The notes: a model not told the origin generated them from the letters alone. A DNA stretch of 64,000 nucleotides from Dactylosporangium sp040689395 (GCF_040689395.1 NZ_JBFAZX010000033.1:1-64000), one strand, 5' to 3'; counted from the first letter of the stretch, positions 17,322 through 26,562 are shown. Made by a program: numbers and translations.

Positions 17322-20300
17322 GCCAGCACCACCAAAGGGCTGCCCGGTGCCACCTGGGTGCCGGGAGTGACGAGGATGTCGATGACCGTACCGTCGCGTG
17401 GTGCGGTGACGACGCTCTCCAGTTTCATCGCCTCGAGGGCCAGCAGCGGCTGCCCGGCGGTCACGCGGTCGCCGGGGCGGACGTCGACCCGCCACACGCT
17501 GGCGACGAACGGGGCCTCCACCAGTGCGCCGCCGTCCGGCACGGACACTGTTGCGGCGGCGGGCGGCGCCTGCGGTTCGGGGCGGGGGTCGAACTCGCCG
17601 GCCGCGGCCCAGGCTTCGCGTTCGGCGCCGAACGCGGCGGCCTGCTTCGCCCGGAAGGCGGCGATGGAGGCGGCGTTTTCGACCAGGAAGGCTTCGTGTT
17701 CGGCGAGGCGGAAGGTGCCGTCGTCGATGCGCAGCCGGTGCCGCCCGGCGGCGACGTCGGCGCGCAGGTCGAGCAGTTCCTCGGCGCCGACCGGGTACCA
17801 CTGGATGCGGTCGAAGTGGCGCAGCAGCCACGGGTCACCGGTTTCGCGCTGCCAGCGGGACCAGACCTGCACGGTACGGCCGACGAACTGGTAGCCGCCG
17901 GGGCCTTCCATGCCGTAGATGCACAGGTAGGCACCGCCGATGCCGACGGCGTTCTCCGGGGTCCAGGTCCGGGCCGGGTTGTACTTGGTCGTGACGAGCC
18001 GGTGCCGCGGGTCGAGCGGGGTCGCGACCGGTGCGCCGAGGTAGACGTCGCCGAGGCCGAGGACCAGGTAGCTGGCGTCGTAGACGGTGCGGTAGACGTC
18101 GTCGACCGACGCCAGGCCGTTGACCCGGCGGATGAACTCGATGTTCCACGGGCACCACGGGGCGTCGTCGCGGACACCGTTGATGTAGCGGGCGATGGCC
18201 TCCCGGGTGGCCGGGTCGTCCCAGGACAGCGGCAGGTACACGGTCCGGCTGGGCACGACCAGGTCGCGGGTGGCGGGCAGGTCGGCCTGCAGCGCGCGGA
18301 CCAGTCCGAGCAGCTTGCGCACCGGCAGCCGGGCCGGGTCGACGTGGACCTGCAGCGAGCGGATGCCCGGGGTGAGGTCGACGACGCCGCCCAGGCCCTC
18401 GGCGCGCAGCCGGTCCATCAGGGCGTGGGCGCGCATCCGCAGGCCGAGGTCGAGGGTCATCGGGCCGTACTCGATGAGCAGGTTGTCGTCGCCGCAGCGC
18501 CGGTAGGTGACATCCTCGTCGCGGGCCAGGATGCCGTCGTCAGCCGGCCGCGGCAGCGGTGTGAAGTCGAGGTCGCAGACGGGCACGAACCGCACGGTGT
18601 CGCCGGGGGCGAGCTGGCCGAGCTTCCACCGGTCGGCGGTGATGACGGTGGCCGGGCAGACGAACCCGCCGAGGCTGGGCCCGTCCGGGCCGAGCAGGAT
18701 CGGTACGTCGCCGGTGAAGTCGACGGCGCCGACCGAGTACGGGGTGTCGTGGATGTTCGACGGGTGCAGCCCGGCCTCGCCGCCGTCGGTGCGCGCCCAC
18801 CGCGGCTTCGGGCCGATCAGCCGGACGCCGGTGCGGGCGGAGTTGAAGTGCACCTGCCACTGCGCGGCGTAGAACGCGTCGATGTCCTCGCGGGTGAAGA
18901 ACTCGGGGGCCGCGTGCGGCCCTTCGGTCGCTCTGAGCCGCCAGTCACAGCCGATCACCGGTCGCTGCGCCACCGGTACGGCAGCGGCGGCTGCTCCGGT
19001 CGGTGCTGCCGTGCGCAGCACGTCGCCCAGGCGTAGGGTTCGGCCGCCGTGCCCGCCGAACTGCCCGAGGGTGAACGTCGCCGCACTGCCCAGGTACGTC
19101 GGGACGTCGAGCCCGCCGGCGAAGAGCACGTAGGTGCGCAGGCCTCCGCCGATCGCCCGGCCCACGTCGAGGACCGAGCCGGCGGGCACCCGGACCGGCT
19201 CCCAGCGGGGCACCGGGACGCCGTCGACGGTGACGGGCATCGCGGCGCCGGTGATGCAGACGGTGGTGTCGGCGGTGCACCGTAGCGCCGGTCCGTCGAC
19301 GGTGCACTCCAGGCCGGGTGCGCCTTCGGGGTTGCCGAGCGCCTTGTTGCCGAGCCGGAACGAAAGGTCGTCCATCGGCCCGGACGGTGGCACACCGACC
19401 TCCCACAGCCCGGTGCGGCCCGGCCAGTCCTGCACGGCCGTCAGCGTGCCGGCCCGTTCCACGACGATGCGCGGCTCCATGTCGTGCACGCCGGTGAGGG
19501 TCGCCGTCGCGTGCCGGGCGGCGAGCACGTCGCCGTGGCCGGTCGCCGCCCGCAACAGGCCGAGGTTGGTTTCGATGCCGTCGACGCGGGTGGCGCGCAG
19601 GGCAGTGCTCAGGTTGGCGAACGCCTCGTCGCGGGTCGCTCCGGTCGCGATGACCTTCGCGAGCATCGGGTCGTACGCCGTGCTCACCTCGGTACCGGCC
19701 TCGACCCAGCCGTCGACCCGCACGCCGGCCGGGAACTCGACATTGGTGATGAGGCCGGCGCTGGGCCGGTGGTCCTGGGTGGGGTCCTCGGCGTAGACCC
19801 GGGCCTCGACGGCGGCGCCGGCCCCGCCCTGGCGGGGGGTGTCCAGGACGGTGTCGTCGCCCTGGGCCAGGCGCAGCATCCACTCGACCAGGTCGACGCC
19901 GAGGACCTCCTCGGTGACCGGGTGCTCGACCTGGAGGCGGGCGTTGACCTCGAGGAAGGACGCCTGTTCGCGTTCGGCGTCGTAGACGAACTCGACGGTA
20001 CCCGCCGACCGGTAGCTCACCGACGCGCACAGGGCCGCCGCCGAGGTGTGCAGCCGTTCACGCACGGCGTCGGACAGTCCGGGCGCGGGCGCCTCCTCGA
20101 TCACCTTCTGGTTGCGGCGTTGCAGGCTGCAGTCGCGGTCGCCGAGCGCGACGACGCGGCCGTGGCCGTCGCCGAAGACCTGGACCTCGACGTGGCGGGC
20201 CCGCCGGACGAAGCGTTCCAGGAAGACGCCGCCGCTGCCGAAACTGGCGACGGCGAGGCGCTCCACCCGGTCGTAGGCGGCGGTGAGCTCGGCTGGTGTG

Positions 20301-20812
20301 TGGCATGCCTGCATGCCGATGCCGCCACCGCCGCCGGTCGCCTTGACCATCACCGGGTAGCCGATCCGGCCGGCGGCGGCGAGAGCCTCGTCGAGGCCGG
20401 ACAGCAGACCGGTGCCCTCGATCATCGGTACGCCCGCCGCGTGGGCCAGCTCACGCGCGGTGTGCTTGGCGCCGAACGCGGTGAGCTGGGCGGGTGTCGG
20501 CCCGACGAAGGCGAGCCCGGCCGCTTCCACGGCGGCGGCGAAGGCGGCGTCCTCGGAGAGGAATCCGTAACCGGGGTGCACGGCACCGGCGCCGGTGGAC
20601 AGCGCCGCGTCGAGAACGCGGTCCACCAGCAGGTAGCTCTGCCGGGCCGGGGCCGGCCCAAGCCGTACGGCCTGGTCGGCCAGGCGGACGTGCGGGGCGC
20701 CGCGGTCCGGGTCGGAGAAGACCGCGACCGTCTTGAGGCCGAGCCTGGCGGCGGTGCGGATGACGCGGCAGGCGATCTCGCCGCGGTTGGCGACCAGCAG
20801 GGTGTCGAACAC
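17318..20812 (-). CDS. Biotin-dependent urea/guanidine carboxylase, 1164 aa
   Basis: This is a single-chain biotin carboxylase plus carboxyltransferase. Residues 1-450 are the biotin carboxylase domain (FDTLLVANRGEIACRVIRTA, ATP-grasp loop GGGGGIGMQ, EVNARLQVEHPVTE). About 465-765 is the KipA/CT_A_B carboxyltransferase half (GPMDDLSFRLGNKALGN), about 780-1000 the KipI/CT_C_D half, and 1095-1164 the biotinyl domain with biotinyl-Lys in EAMKLES. It would make allophanate from urea, or carboxyguanidine from guanidine. The two DUF1989 genes immediately upstream form carboxyguanidine deiminase in characterised operons, so guanidine is the more likely substrate. The GTG at 20812 has AGGGGAG seven bases upstream and follows the previous stop by four bases. 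I could not assign the specificity-deciding carboxyltransferase residue. Confidence 0.92.
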   Translation of the reverse strand: MFDTLLVANRGEIACRVIRTAARLGLKTVAVFSDPDRGAPHVRLADQAVRLGPAPARQSYLLVDRVLDAALSTGAGAVHPGYGFLSEDAAFAAAVEAAGLAFVGPTPAQLTAFGAKHTARELAHAAGVPMIEGTGLLSGLDEALAAAGRIGYPVMVKATGGGGGIGMQACHTPAELTAAYDRVERLAVASFGSGGVFLERFVRRARHVEVQVFGDGHGRVVALGDRDCSLQRRNQKVIEEAPAPGLSDAVRERLHTSAAALCASVSYRSAGTVEFVYDAEREQASFLEVNARLQVEHPVTEEVLGVDLVEWMLRLAQGDDTVLDTPRQGGAGAAVEARVYAEDPTQDHRPSAGLITNVEFPAGVRVDGWVEAGTEVSTAYDPMLAKVIATGATRDEAFANLSTALRATRVDGIETNLGLLRAATGHGDVLAARHATATLTGVHDMEPRIVVERAGTLTAVQDWPGRTGLWEVGVPPSGPMDDLSFRLGNKALGNPEGAPGLECTVDGPALRCTADTTVCITGAAMPVTVDGVPVPRWEPVRVPAGSVLDVGRAIGGGLRTYVLFAGGLDVPTYLGSAATFTLGQFGGHGGRTLRLGDVLRTAAPTGAAAAAVPVAQRPVIGCDWRLRATEGPHAAPEFFTREDIDAFYAAQWQVHFNSARTGVRLIGPKPRWARTDGGEAGLHPSNIHDTPYSVGAVDFTGDVPILLGPDGPSLGGFVCPATVITADRWKLGQLAPGDTVRFVPVCDLDFTPLPRPADDGILARDEDVTYRRCGDDNLLIEYGPMTLDLGLRMRAHALMDRLRAEGLGGVVDLTPGIRSLQVHVDPARLPVRKLLGLVRALQADLPATRDLVVPSRTVYLPLSWDDPATREAIARYINGVRDDAPWCPWNIEFIRRVNGLASVDDVYRTVYDASYLVLGLGDVYLGAPVATPLDPRHRLVTTKYNPARTWTPENAVGIGGAYLCIYGMEGPGGYQFVGRTVQVWSRWQRETGDPWLLRHFDRIQWYPVGAEELLDLRADVAAGRHRLRIDDGTFRLAEHEAFLVENAASIAAFRAKQAAAFGAEREAWAAAGEFDPRPEPQAPPAAATVSVPDGGALVEAPFVASVWRVDVRPGDRVTAGQPLLALEAMKLESVVTAPRDGTVIDILVTPGTQVAPGSPLVVLA

Positions 20813-20816
20813 GCGG

Positions 20817-21455
20817 CTACTCCCCTGTGACAATCATGCGGACCGGCGTCGGGTCGAAGCCGTTGCACGGGTTGTTGATCTGCGGGCAGTTCGATATCAG
20901 GACCAGCACGTCCATCTCGGCTCGCAGCGCGACCCGCAGGCCGGGGGCGGAGATGCCGTCGACGATGCCGAGGCTGCCGTCCGGGTCGACCGGCACGTTC
21001 ATGTACCAGTTGATGTTGCTGACCAGGTCCCGTTTGCCCAGGCCCCACCGGGCACCTTCGATGAGGAAGTTCTCCACGCAGGCGTGCTGGTGCTTGGTGT
21101 GCTGCCCGTAGCGCAGGGTGTTCGACTCGCGGCTGCAGGCGCCGCCGACGGTGTCGTGCCGGCCCACCTCATCGCCGACGACGCGCATCAGCGCCCGGCC
21201 TTCGCTGGAGTGCAGCACGCTGCCGGTGGTCAGGAAGATGCCGCCCTGCGCGGCGATCGTGTCCGGCGCCGAATAGCGTTCGCTGGTGTCCTCGGCGTTG
21301 TAGAGCAGACAGTCGACGGCCTGGTTGCCGTACAGGTCCACGATGGTCAGGACCTGGCCGCGGCGCACGATCGCCGACCAGGGCGCGCGGGCGGCGACGG
21401 TCTCGTCGAGCACGATCCGGCCGGCGACCAGCGCCGGTGTCGCGGTGGCGGTCAT
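20817..21455 (-). CDS. DUF1989 protein: urea-carboxylase-associated protein 2 / carboxyguanidine deiminase subunit, 212 aa
   Basis: This is a DUF1989 protein of the UAAP2 type. Conserved features include DLYGNQAVDCLLYNAED (about residues 40-56), SVLHSSEGRALM, the Cys/His-rich block GGACSRESNTLRYG and HTKHQHACVENF, and the C-terminal CPQINNPCNGFDPTPVR. Conserved Cys and His residues suggest a metal site. In organisms where it has been tested, the UAAP1/UAAP2 pair is a heteromeric enzyme that removes ammonia from carboxyguanidine to give allophanate, linking the carboxylase upstream to allophanate hydrolase downstream. The ATG overlaps the upstream gene's TGA (ATGA), consistent with equimolar synthesis of the two subunits. 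Confidence 0.9.
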   Translation of the reverse strand: MTATATPALVAGRIVLDETVAARAPWSAIVRRGQVLTIVDLYGNQAVDCLLYNAEDTSERYSAPDTIAAQGGIFLTTGSVLHSSEGRALMRVVGDEVGRHDTVGGACSRESNTLRYGQHTKHQHACVENFLIEGARWGLGKRDLVSNINWYMNVPVDPDGSLGIVDGISAPGLRVALRAEMDVLVLISNCPQINNPCNGFDPTPVRMIVTGE

Positions 21456-22249
21456 GCGATCCCCCGGGCGGTGAGGTAGTCCGCGGTGTTGAGCAGCGCG
21501 CGCTCGCCTTCCGGTGTCCGCGACCACAGGGCGTCGGTCGGCGCGGTGGGCAGGCCGGGCCGGGCCTCGATGCGTACGGGTGTGCAGGTGTACGCCTCGC
21601 GCGGATCGAGCGGGTGCGGCACGTTGGCCAGCAGCACGATCAGCGGCATCTCCGCGCGCAGCTGCACGATCGCCCCGGCCCCGGCCGACCCGAGCCAGGT
21701 GCACGCGCCGTCGTCGCCGACGCGGATCCCCTGGAAGAACGAGATGCACGGCGGCAGGTCCCGGCGGGTCAGGCCGTGTTTGGCGGCGGCCAGGGTGAAC
21801 AGCTCCCGCCCGGCCGGTGTCGGGCCGTGCGGCGAGCCGTCGCCGTACCGGTCGGTGTTGCTGGTGAGTGTGGAGGTACCGCAGAAGGTGTCCGAGCGGT
21901 CCTGGGCGCCTGCCGTCACCGCGGCGAGGACGCGCCCCTGGTCGGAGAGCAGCAGGTGGCCCTCGCCGATGTACGCCTGCCACAGGACTTTGACGGTGTC
22001 GGCGACGTTGAGGCGCTCCCACGGCTCGTCGGCGTTGAACAGCAGCACCGACACGCAGGCGTCGCCGTACAGGTCGGTCAGGCGCAGTGTGGTGCCGCGG
22101 GCCAGCCGTTTGCCGGCGTAGCCGCCACCCGGGACGGTCTCGGCCCAGCTGAGGCCGTCACCGGCCGGGATGGTGGGCATGCACTCCACCACCGTGCCGC
22201 CCTGGGCGCGGGCGTGTTCACGCGCGCCGGCGGTGGTGGCGGTGCTCAC
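21452..22249 (-). CDS. DUF1989 protein: urea-carboxylase-associated protein 1 / carboxyguanidine deiminase subunit, 265 aa
   Basis: This is the longer DUF1989 partner (UAAP1 type). It shares with its neighbour the DLYGDACVSVLLFNADE block (about residue 58), SDQGRVLAAV, the FCGTSTLTSNTDRYGDGS region and the C-terminal VPHPLDPREAYTCTPVR motif. The two paralogues side by side are the hallmark of guanidine-degradation operons, where together they deiminate carboxyguanidine. The GTG start overlaps the TGA of the permease gene (GTGA), so translation is coupled to it. Confidence 0.9.
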   Translation of the reverse strand: MSTATTAGAREHARAQGGTVVECMPTIPAGDGLSWAETVPGGGYAGKRLARGTTLRLTDLYGDACVSVLLFNADEPWERLNVADTVKVLWQAYIGEGHLLLSDQGRVLAAVTAGAQDRSDTFCGTSTLTSNTDRYGDGSPHGPTPAGRELFTLAAAKHGLTRRDLPPCISFFQGIRVGDDGACTWLGSAGAGAIVQLRAEMPLIVLLANVPHPLDPREAYTCTPVRIEARPGLPTAPTDALWSRTPEGERALLNTADYLTARGIA

Positions 22250-23835
22250 GCGGTCTCCCCCGCGGCGACAGGCGCGGTCACGGGCGCGGCGAAGTCCAGC
22301 CGCGGGTGCAGGGCCGCGACCCGGGTGCGATGGCGCAGGTAGGCCACGGCTCCGGCGAGCAGGGTGGCGCCGACGAACAGCAGCGAGAAGTAGTGCAGGT
22401 ACCAGTGGGTGCCGGCCGGGTCGTAGACCTCCTGCCGGGGCCAGCCCAGGTTGAGGATCATGCCGATGCCGTAGAGCACGGCCACGGCGTTGACGACGGT
22501 GCCGAACCGGCCGAGGGAGAACAGTTTGCCGCCGCGTTCGGTGGCGGCGACGCCCTCGCTGTGCGGCCAGCCTCGGCGACGCCGGATCAGCAACGGGACC
22601 GTGACCAGGGCGTAGGCGATGTAGAGCAGGACGATGCAGACGCTGGTCAGGGCGGTGAACAGGGCGGCCTGGCCGATGTTGACCAGCAGGACCGCGGCCG
22701 CGCCGACACCGACGACGATCGCCGGCAGCGCCGGCGTACCGGTGCGCGGGTTGACCTTGCTGAGCGCGCCGGAGAACGGCAGGACACCGTCGCGCGCCAT
22801 CGAGAAGATCATCCGGCTGCCGGCAGTCTGGATCGCCAGGGTGCAGACCGCGACGGCGATCGCCACGTCGACCAGCAGGATCCGGCCGCCGGTCTGGCCG
22901 AGACGGCTCGTCAGCACGTACGGCAGGCCTTCGGTGGCCAGCCGGCCATCGGTCAGGCTCGGCGCGGCCATCAGCGCGACCAGCAGCATGAGGCCGCCGC
23001 CGATACCGGAGGCGGCCAGCGCCCGCAGGATCGTCCGCGGCGCGACGTGCCGCGGGTCGCGAGTCTCCTCGCTGAGCTCGCCGGCGCTATCGAAACCGAC
23101 CACCACGTACGCGGCCATCAACGCCGACACCAGGAACGGGCCGACGTAGGACAGGCCGCTGCCCAGACCGCCGGTGTCGAAGACCACGCCCGGTCCCCGC
23201 TCGACGTTGAACAGCAACAGGATCACGACGGCCGCGACACCGATGATCTCGAGGGTCACACCGGTGCTGTTGACGATCGCCATGAGCCGCACGCCGCTGA
23301 CGTTCACCAACGTGGTCAACGCGATCAGGATGGAGCCGAGGACGACGGCGTTGGTGGCACCGCTGGTGGAGGTGAGCGCGGGATCGCCGCCGACGAGCTG
23401 GAAGCCGGACCAGATCTGCGGAAGCACCACCTGCAGGGCGATCGCGGCGGCGGCGACCGTGACGATCTGCGCGACGATCATGACCCAGCCGGCGAACCAG
23501 CCGATCGTGGCGTTCGACAACCGCCGCGACCACTGGTAGATGCAGCCGGAGAGCGGGTAGCGGGCGGCGAGCTCGGCGAAGTTGAGCGCCACCATGAACT
23601 GGCCGGCGAAGACCAGTGGCCAGGTCCAGAAGAAGGCCGGGCCGCCGAACGAGAACCCGAAGGCGAAGAGCTGGAAGACCGTCGTGAGGATCGACACGAA
23701 GGAGAAGCCGGCGGCGAACGACGCGTAACTGCCGATGCTCCGGCGCAGTTTGGGCTCGTAGCCGAAACCACGCAGGTCCACGGCATCAGCTCGGTCGCCC
23801 GCCGGCGGTGTCGCCAGGGTGGGGGTAGTGGACAA
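22246..23835 (-). CDS. APC-superfamily permease, probable guanidine/urea-related uptake, 529 aa
   Basis: This is an inner-membrane amino acid-polyamine-organocation permease with about 12 transmembrane segments; the first begins after FGYEPKLRRSIGSYASFAAG, the substrate-backbone motif region of the family. The C-terminal TM is followed by an about 40-residue cytosolic tail. It is the first gene of the operon and overlaps the next by a GTGA junction, so it most likely imports the operon's substrate (guanidine or a related cation). The start is a TTG at 23835 supported by GAGGAGG five bases upstream; no ATG or GTG gives a complete N-terminus. Confidence 0.88.
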   Translation of the reverse strand: MSTTPTLATPPAGDRADAVDLRGFGYEPKLRRSIGSYASFAAGFSFVSILTTVFQLFAFGFSFGGPAFFWTWPLVFAGQFMVALNFAELAARYPLSGCIYQWSRRLSNATIGWFAGWVMIVAQIVTVAAAAIALQVVLPQIWSGFQLVGGDPALTSTSGATNAVVLGSILIALTTLVNVSGVRLMAIVNSTGVTLEIIGVAAVVILLLFNVERGPGVVFDTGGLGSGLSYVGPFLVSALMAAYVVVGFDSAGELSEETRDPRHVAPRTILRALAASGIGGGLMLLVALMAAPSLTDGRLATEGLPYVLTSRLGQTGGRILLVDVAIAVAVCTLAIQTAGSRMIFSMARDGVLPFSGALSKVNPRTGTPALPAIVVGVGAAAVLLVNIGQAALFTALTSVCIVLLYIAYALVTVPLLIRRRRGWPHSEGVAATERGGKLFSLGRFGTVVNAVAVLYGIGMILNLGWPRQEVYDPAGTHWYLHYFSLLFVGATLLAGAVAYLRHRTRVAALHPRLDFAAPVTAPVAAGETA

Positions 23836-23855
23836 GACCGCCTCCTCGATGCAGG

Positions 23856-23885
23856 CGGCGGCGGGTGCTGGCCGACCCGCCGCCG
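23856..23885 (-). promoter_or_regulatory. Leader hairpin just upstream of the permease operon
   Basis: A perfect 11-bp GC-rich stem (CGGCGGCGGGT at 23856-23866 and complement at 23875-23885) with an eight-base loop lies about 20 bp before the TTG start and just outside the ribosome binding site. It could modulate translation or transcription of the operon. It lacks the conserved bases of known guanidine riboswitch classes. Confidence 0.45.
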
Positions 23886-23890
23886 AATAC

Positions 23891-23904
23891 CTGTCGGGTG
23901 ACAG
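23891..23904. promoter_or_regulatory. Candidate TetR operator between the permease operon and the TetR gene
   Basis: Inverted repeat CTGTC (23891-23895) and GACAG (23900-23904) with a four-base spacer lies in the divergent intergenic region. TetR regulators usually control the divergent neighbour and themselves; the short arms make this a moderate call. Confidence 0.45.
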
Positions 23905-24025
23905 ATTTGCCGGTGTGAGATCGACGGTCGTTTCCCGGCCGTAAACCTTCGATTGCCGGATGTGTCGGCGCGGTTACGTCGCAGCCGGATCGACCGGGGC
24001 ATCGACCGCGTGCGACGATGCTGGC

Positions 24026-24640
24026 GTGAGCTCCGCGCCTTCAGTCGGTCGTCCCCGCTCCGGAGCTCGGCGCCTGCCTGTGGGTACGGCGCGGGAAGAG
24101 ATCCTCGACGCCGCGGCCGAGCTGTTCGCCGAACGGGGATACGCCGCCACGTCGACCCGCATGATCGCCGAGATGGTCGGGGTGCGGCAGGCGTCGCTGT
24201 ACTACCATTTCAGCACCAAGGAGCAGATCCTCGCCGAACTGCTCGAGTCCACCGTCGGCCCGTCCCTGGCCTACGCCGAGCGACTGGCCCAGGAGGCGCT
24301 GAGCCCCGCCGACGCCCTGCAGGCGCTCGTCCGGTACGACGTCGGGGTCCTGCTCGGCGCGCGCTGGAATGTCGGCATCCTCTACGCCCTGCCCGAGATC
24401 GCGACCGAACCGTTCACCCGCTTCCGCGCCGACCGCGAGCAGCTCAGGGCCGCCTACCGCCGCCTGGTCGCCGCCGTCGCCGGCGCCTCTTCGCCGGACG
24501 CTGACGTGACCGGCGACCTGGTCTTCGGCATGGTGGAGAGCGTCATCGGCATGCGCCGCGACCTGCCGGCACTGCCACCGCCGGACCGGCTCCAACAGAC
24601 GGTGGCCGCGGCGGCGTTACGCCTCGCCATCGCCCCGTGA
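24026..24640 (+). CDS. TetR/AcrR family regulator, 204 aa
   Basis: This is a one-component repressor with an N-terminal helix-turn-helix (residues 20-65: EILDAAAELFAERGYAATST, ASLYYHFSTKEQILAELLES) and a ligand-binding helical C-terminal domain with Trp (ARWNVGILYALPE). Its divergent position next to the guanidine/urea operon makes it the likely local regulator. The GTG at 24026 gives a typical N-terminal arm (SSAPSVGRPRSGARR); no clear Shine-Dalgarno is seen. Ligand unknown; a pathway intermediate is plausible. Confidence 0.88.
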   Translation: MSSAPSVGRPRSGARRLPVGTAREEILDAAAELFAERGYAATSTRMIAEMVGVRQASLYYHFSTKEQILAELLESTVGPSLAYAERLAQEALSPADALQALVRYDVGVLLGARWNVGILYALPEIATEPFTRFRADREQLRAAYRRLVAAVAGASSPDADVTGDLVFGMVESVIGMRRDLPALPPPDRLQQTVAAAALRLAIAP

Positions 24641-24734
24641 GCCGGGCCGGATCGACGCAACGGGCGTGAACCTTCGGCGGGGTTGTGGCCGTCGGTTACG
24701 ATGCGGGGCTCTGCTGGCGAACAGGAGATCGTCG

Positions 24735-26537
24735 ATGGGCGTTGTCGCCGGGCCACGTGCGCGAATGCCGCTGGTGATTGCGGTGATCGTCGGTCTGATA
24801 GGCGTCGTGGTGACGTACGTGGTGCTCCGTCGCGACCCCGGGGAGGCGGGCGCCGGCAAGCGATCCGGCTGTGAACCCATCGAGGTCAGTTCGTCGACCG
24901 AGAAGGCCGACCTGATGATCGAGTTGGCCCGCCGGTACAACGCCTCCGACAGGCTGTACGGCGGCAAACGGTGCGCGTCGGTGACCGTGCACCGGCTCAC
25001 GTCCGGCGCGGCGGCGGAGGCGCTTAGCTCCGGCTGGGATGAACAGCGCGACGGTGGGCCGGCACCGCAGGTGTGGACGCCCACCGCATCGTTGTGGCTC
25101 CAGCTGGCCCGCCACCGGGAGACCACCGGCGGCAAGCAGGTGGTGCCGGCGGCCGGCACGCAGATGCCGTCGATCGCGCAGAGCCCGCTGGTCATCTCGA
25201 TGCCGAAGCCGATGGCCGAGGCGTTCGGCTGGCCGAATCGCGGGTTCGGGTGGAGTGACGTGCTGGCGCTGGCGTCCGATCCGCAGGGGTGGGGCCGGTA
25301 CGGCCATCCCGAGTGGGGCCGCTTCTCTTTCGGCAAGGACAACCCGCACCGGTCCACGTCCGGCCTGGCCGCGACGGTGGCCACGTACTACGCGGCGACC
25401 GGCCTGTCCCGCGAACTGACGGCGGCCGATCTCACCCAGCCCAATGTGATCAACTTCGTTCGCGGGGTCGAGGCCGGCGTCCTGCACTACACCGACGACG
25501 CGGTGAAGTTCCTCGCCAACCTGGCCGAAGCCGACGCCAAGGGCGCCGCGATGTCGTACGTGAGCGCCGTCGTGCATCAGGAGCAGCTCACCTACCTCTA
25601 CAACAAGGGCAACACCACCGGCGACCCGAAGGTGAAAGGCACGGCACCCACGGTGCCGCTCGTGCCGATGGTGCCGCGGGACGGCACGCTGATGCTCGAC
25701 CACCCGTACGTGGTGCTGCCTTCGGCCAGTGACGCACAACGGGAAGCGGCCGCGGATTTCCTCGCGTTCCTGCAGCAACCAGCCCAGCAGGCCGAGTTCG
25801 CGGCGATGGGCTTCCGCGACCACCAGGGCAACGCCGGCACCGAATTGGCGAAGACCCTGCGGATCCCGGCCGGGCAGAAGCTCAGCCTGATCCAGTCACC
25901 CGTCGGAGAGGTCCTGGACAAGATCCTCGCCGGCTGGGACGACCTGCGGAAGAAGGCGAGAGTGCTGCTCGTCCTCGACGTCTCGGGCTCGATGAAGGAG
26001 AAGGCGGCCGGTGACGTCAGCAAGCTGGAAGCCGCGAAGAACGCGGCAATCGCGAGCCTCGACCTGCTGCATCCCGACGACGAGGTGGCACTGTGGACGT
26101 TCTCGGGGCAGCGACCGAACGGTGCGCAGCCCTACACCGAGCGGCTGCCGATGTCGCGCATCCGTGACGCGAAGCAGCAACTCACCGGCATCATCCGGGC
26201 GCTGAGCGCCGATGGCGGCACGGCCTTGTACCACACGACCCGGGCCGCCGACCGGTACATGCGGGAACGGCTGGACGCCGACCGCATCAACGCGGTCGTG
26301 CTGCTCACCGATGGGTACAACGAGTATTCGGCCGACAACGACCAGGCGAAACTGCTCCGCGACCTGGACGGGTCACGCCTGGAGAACTCGGTTCGCATCT
26401 TCGGTATCGCCTTCGGTGAGGAGGCCGACCTGGACACGCTCGAACAGATCGCGAAGGTGTCGCGGGCAGCCGCCTACGACGCGCACGACCCGGCCAGCGT
26501 CGACAAGGTGTTCAGCTCGGTGTTGAGTAATTTCTAG
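24735..26537 (+). CDS. Membrane-anchored solute-binding/VWA domain protein, 600 aa
   Basis: The protein has a single N-terminal transmembrane anchor (residues about 11-33, PLVIAVIVGLIGVVVTYVVL), then a bacterial extracellular solute-binding domain of the SBP_bac_11 type (about 50-385), then a von Willebrand A domain (about 410-600). The VWA MIDAS is complete: DVSGSM (about 414), a Thr in GGTALYHTT, and LTDGYNEY (about 523), so it should bind a divalent metal and a protein ligand. It is probably extracytoplasmic. The ATG at 24735 has AGGAGA upstream and keeps the TM segment. It converges on an Hsp70-like gene (25 bp between stops). Family members are actinobacterial; no function is established. 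A role in cell-envelope protein recognition is inference. Confidence 0.88.
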   Translation: MGVVAGPRARMPLVIAVIVGLIGVVVTYVVLRRDPGEAGAGKRSGCEPIEVSSSTEKADLMIELARRYNASDRLYGGKRCASVTVHRLTSGAAAEALSSGWDEQRDGGPAPQVWTPTASLWLQLARHRETTGGKQVVPAAGTQMPSIAQSPLVISMPKPMAEAFGWPNRGFGWSDVLALASDPQGWGRYGHPEWGRFSFGKDNPHRSTSGLAATVATYYAATGLSRELTAADLTQPNVINFVRGVEAGVLHYTDDAVKFLANLAEADAKGAAMSYVSAVVHQEQLTYLYNKGNTTGDPKVKGTAPTVPLVPMVPRDGTLMLDHPYVVLPSASDAQREAAADFLAFLQQPAQQAEFAAMGFRDHQGNAGTELAKTLRIPAGQKLSLIQSPVGEVLDKILAGWDDLRKKARVLLVLDVSGSMKEKAAGDVSKLEAAKNAAIASLDLLHPDDEVALWTFSGQRPNGAQPYTERLPMSRIRDAKQQLTGIIRALSADGGTALYHTTRAADRYMRERLDADRINAVVLLTDGYNEYSADNDQAKLLRDLDGSRLENSVRIFGIAFGEEADLDTLEQIAKVSRAAAYDAHDPASVDKVFSSVLSNF

Positions 26538-26562
26538 CGGGCAACGGCCGGCAACCGCGTCT

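Noticed and set aside
15501..17894. Very long plus-strand open frame (about 800 codons) opposite the allophanate hydrolase gene
   Set aside because: It is the antisense shadow of a well-supported gene in high-GC DNA; composition is Gly/Arg/Val/Asp-rich with no domain.
19484..20830. Long plus-strand frame opposite the carboxylase gene
   Set aside because: Antisense shadow; the minus-strand carboxylase has all domain motifs.
22306..23901. Long plus-strand frame opposite the permease gene
   Set aside because: Asp/Gly/Gln/Arg-rich antisense translation typical of an inverted membrane protein gene.
23836..24025. Guanidine riboswitch in the operon leader
   Set aside because: The conserved sequence blocks of the known classes were not seen on the minus strand; only a simple hairpin and an inverted repeat are present.
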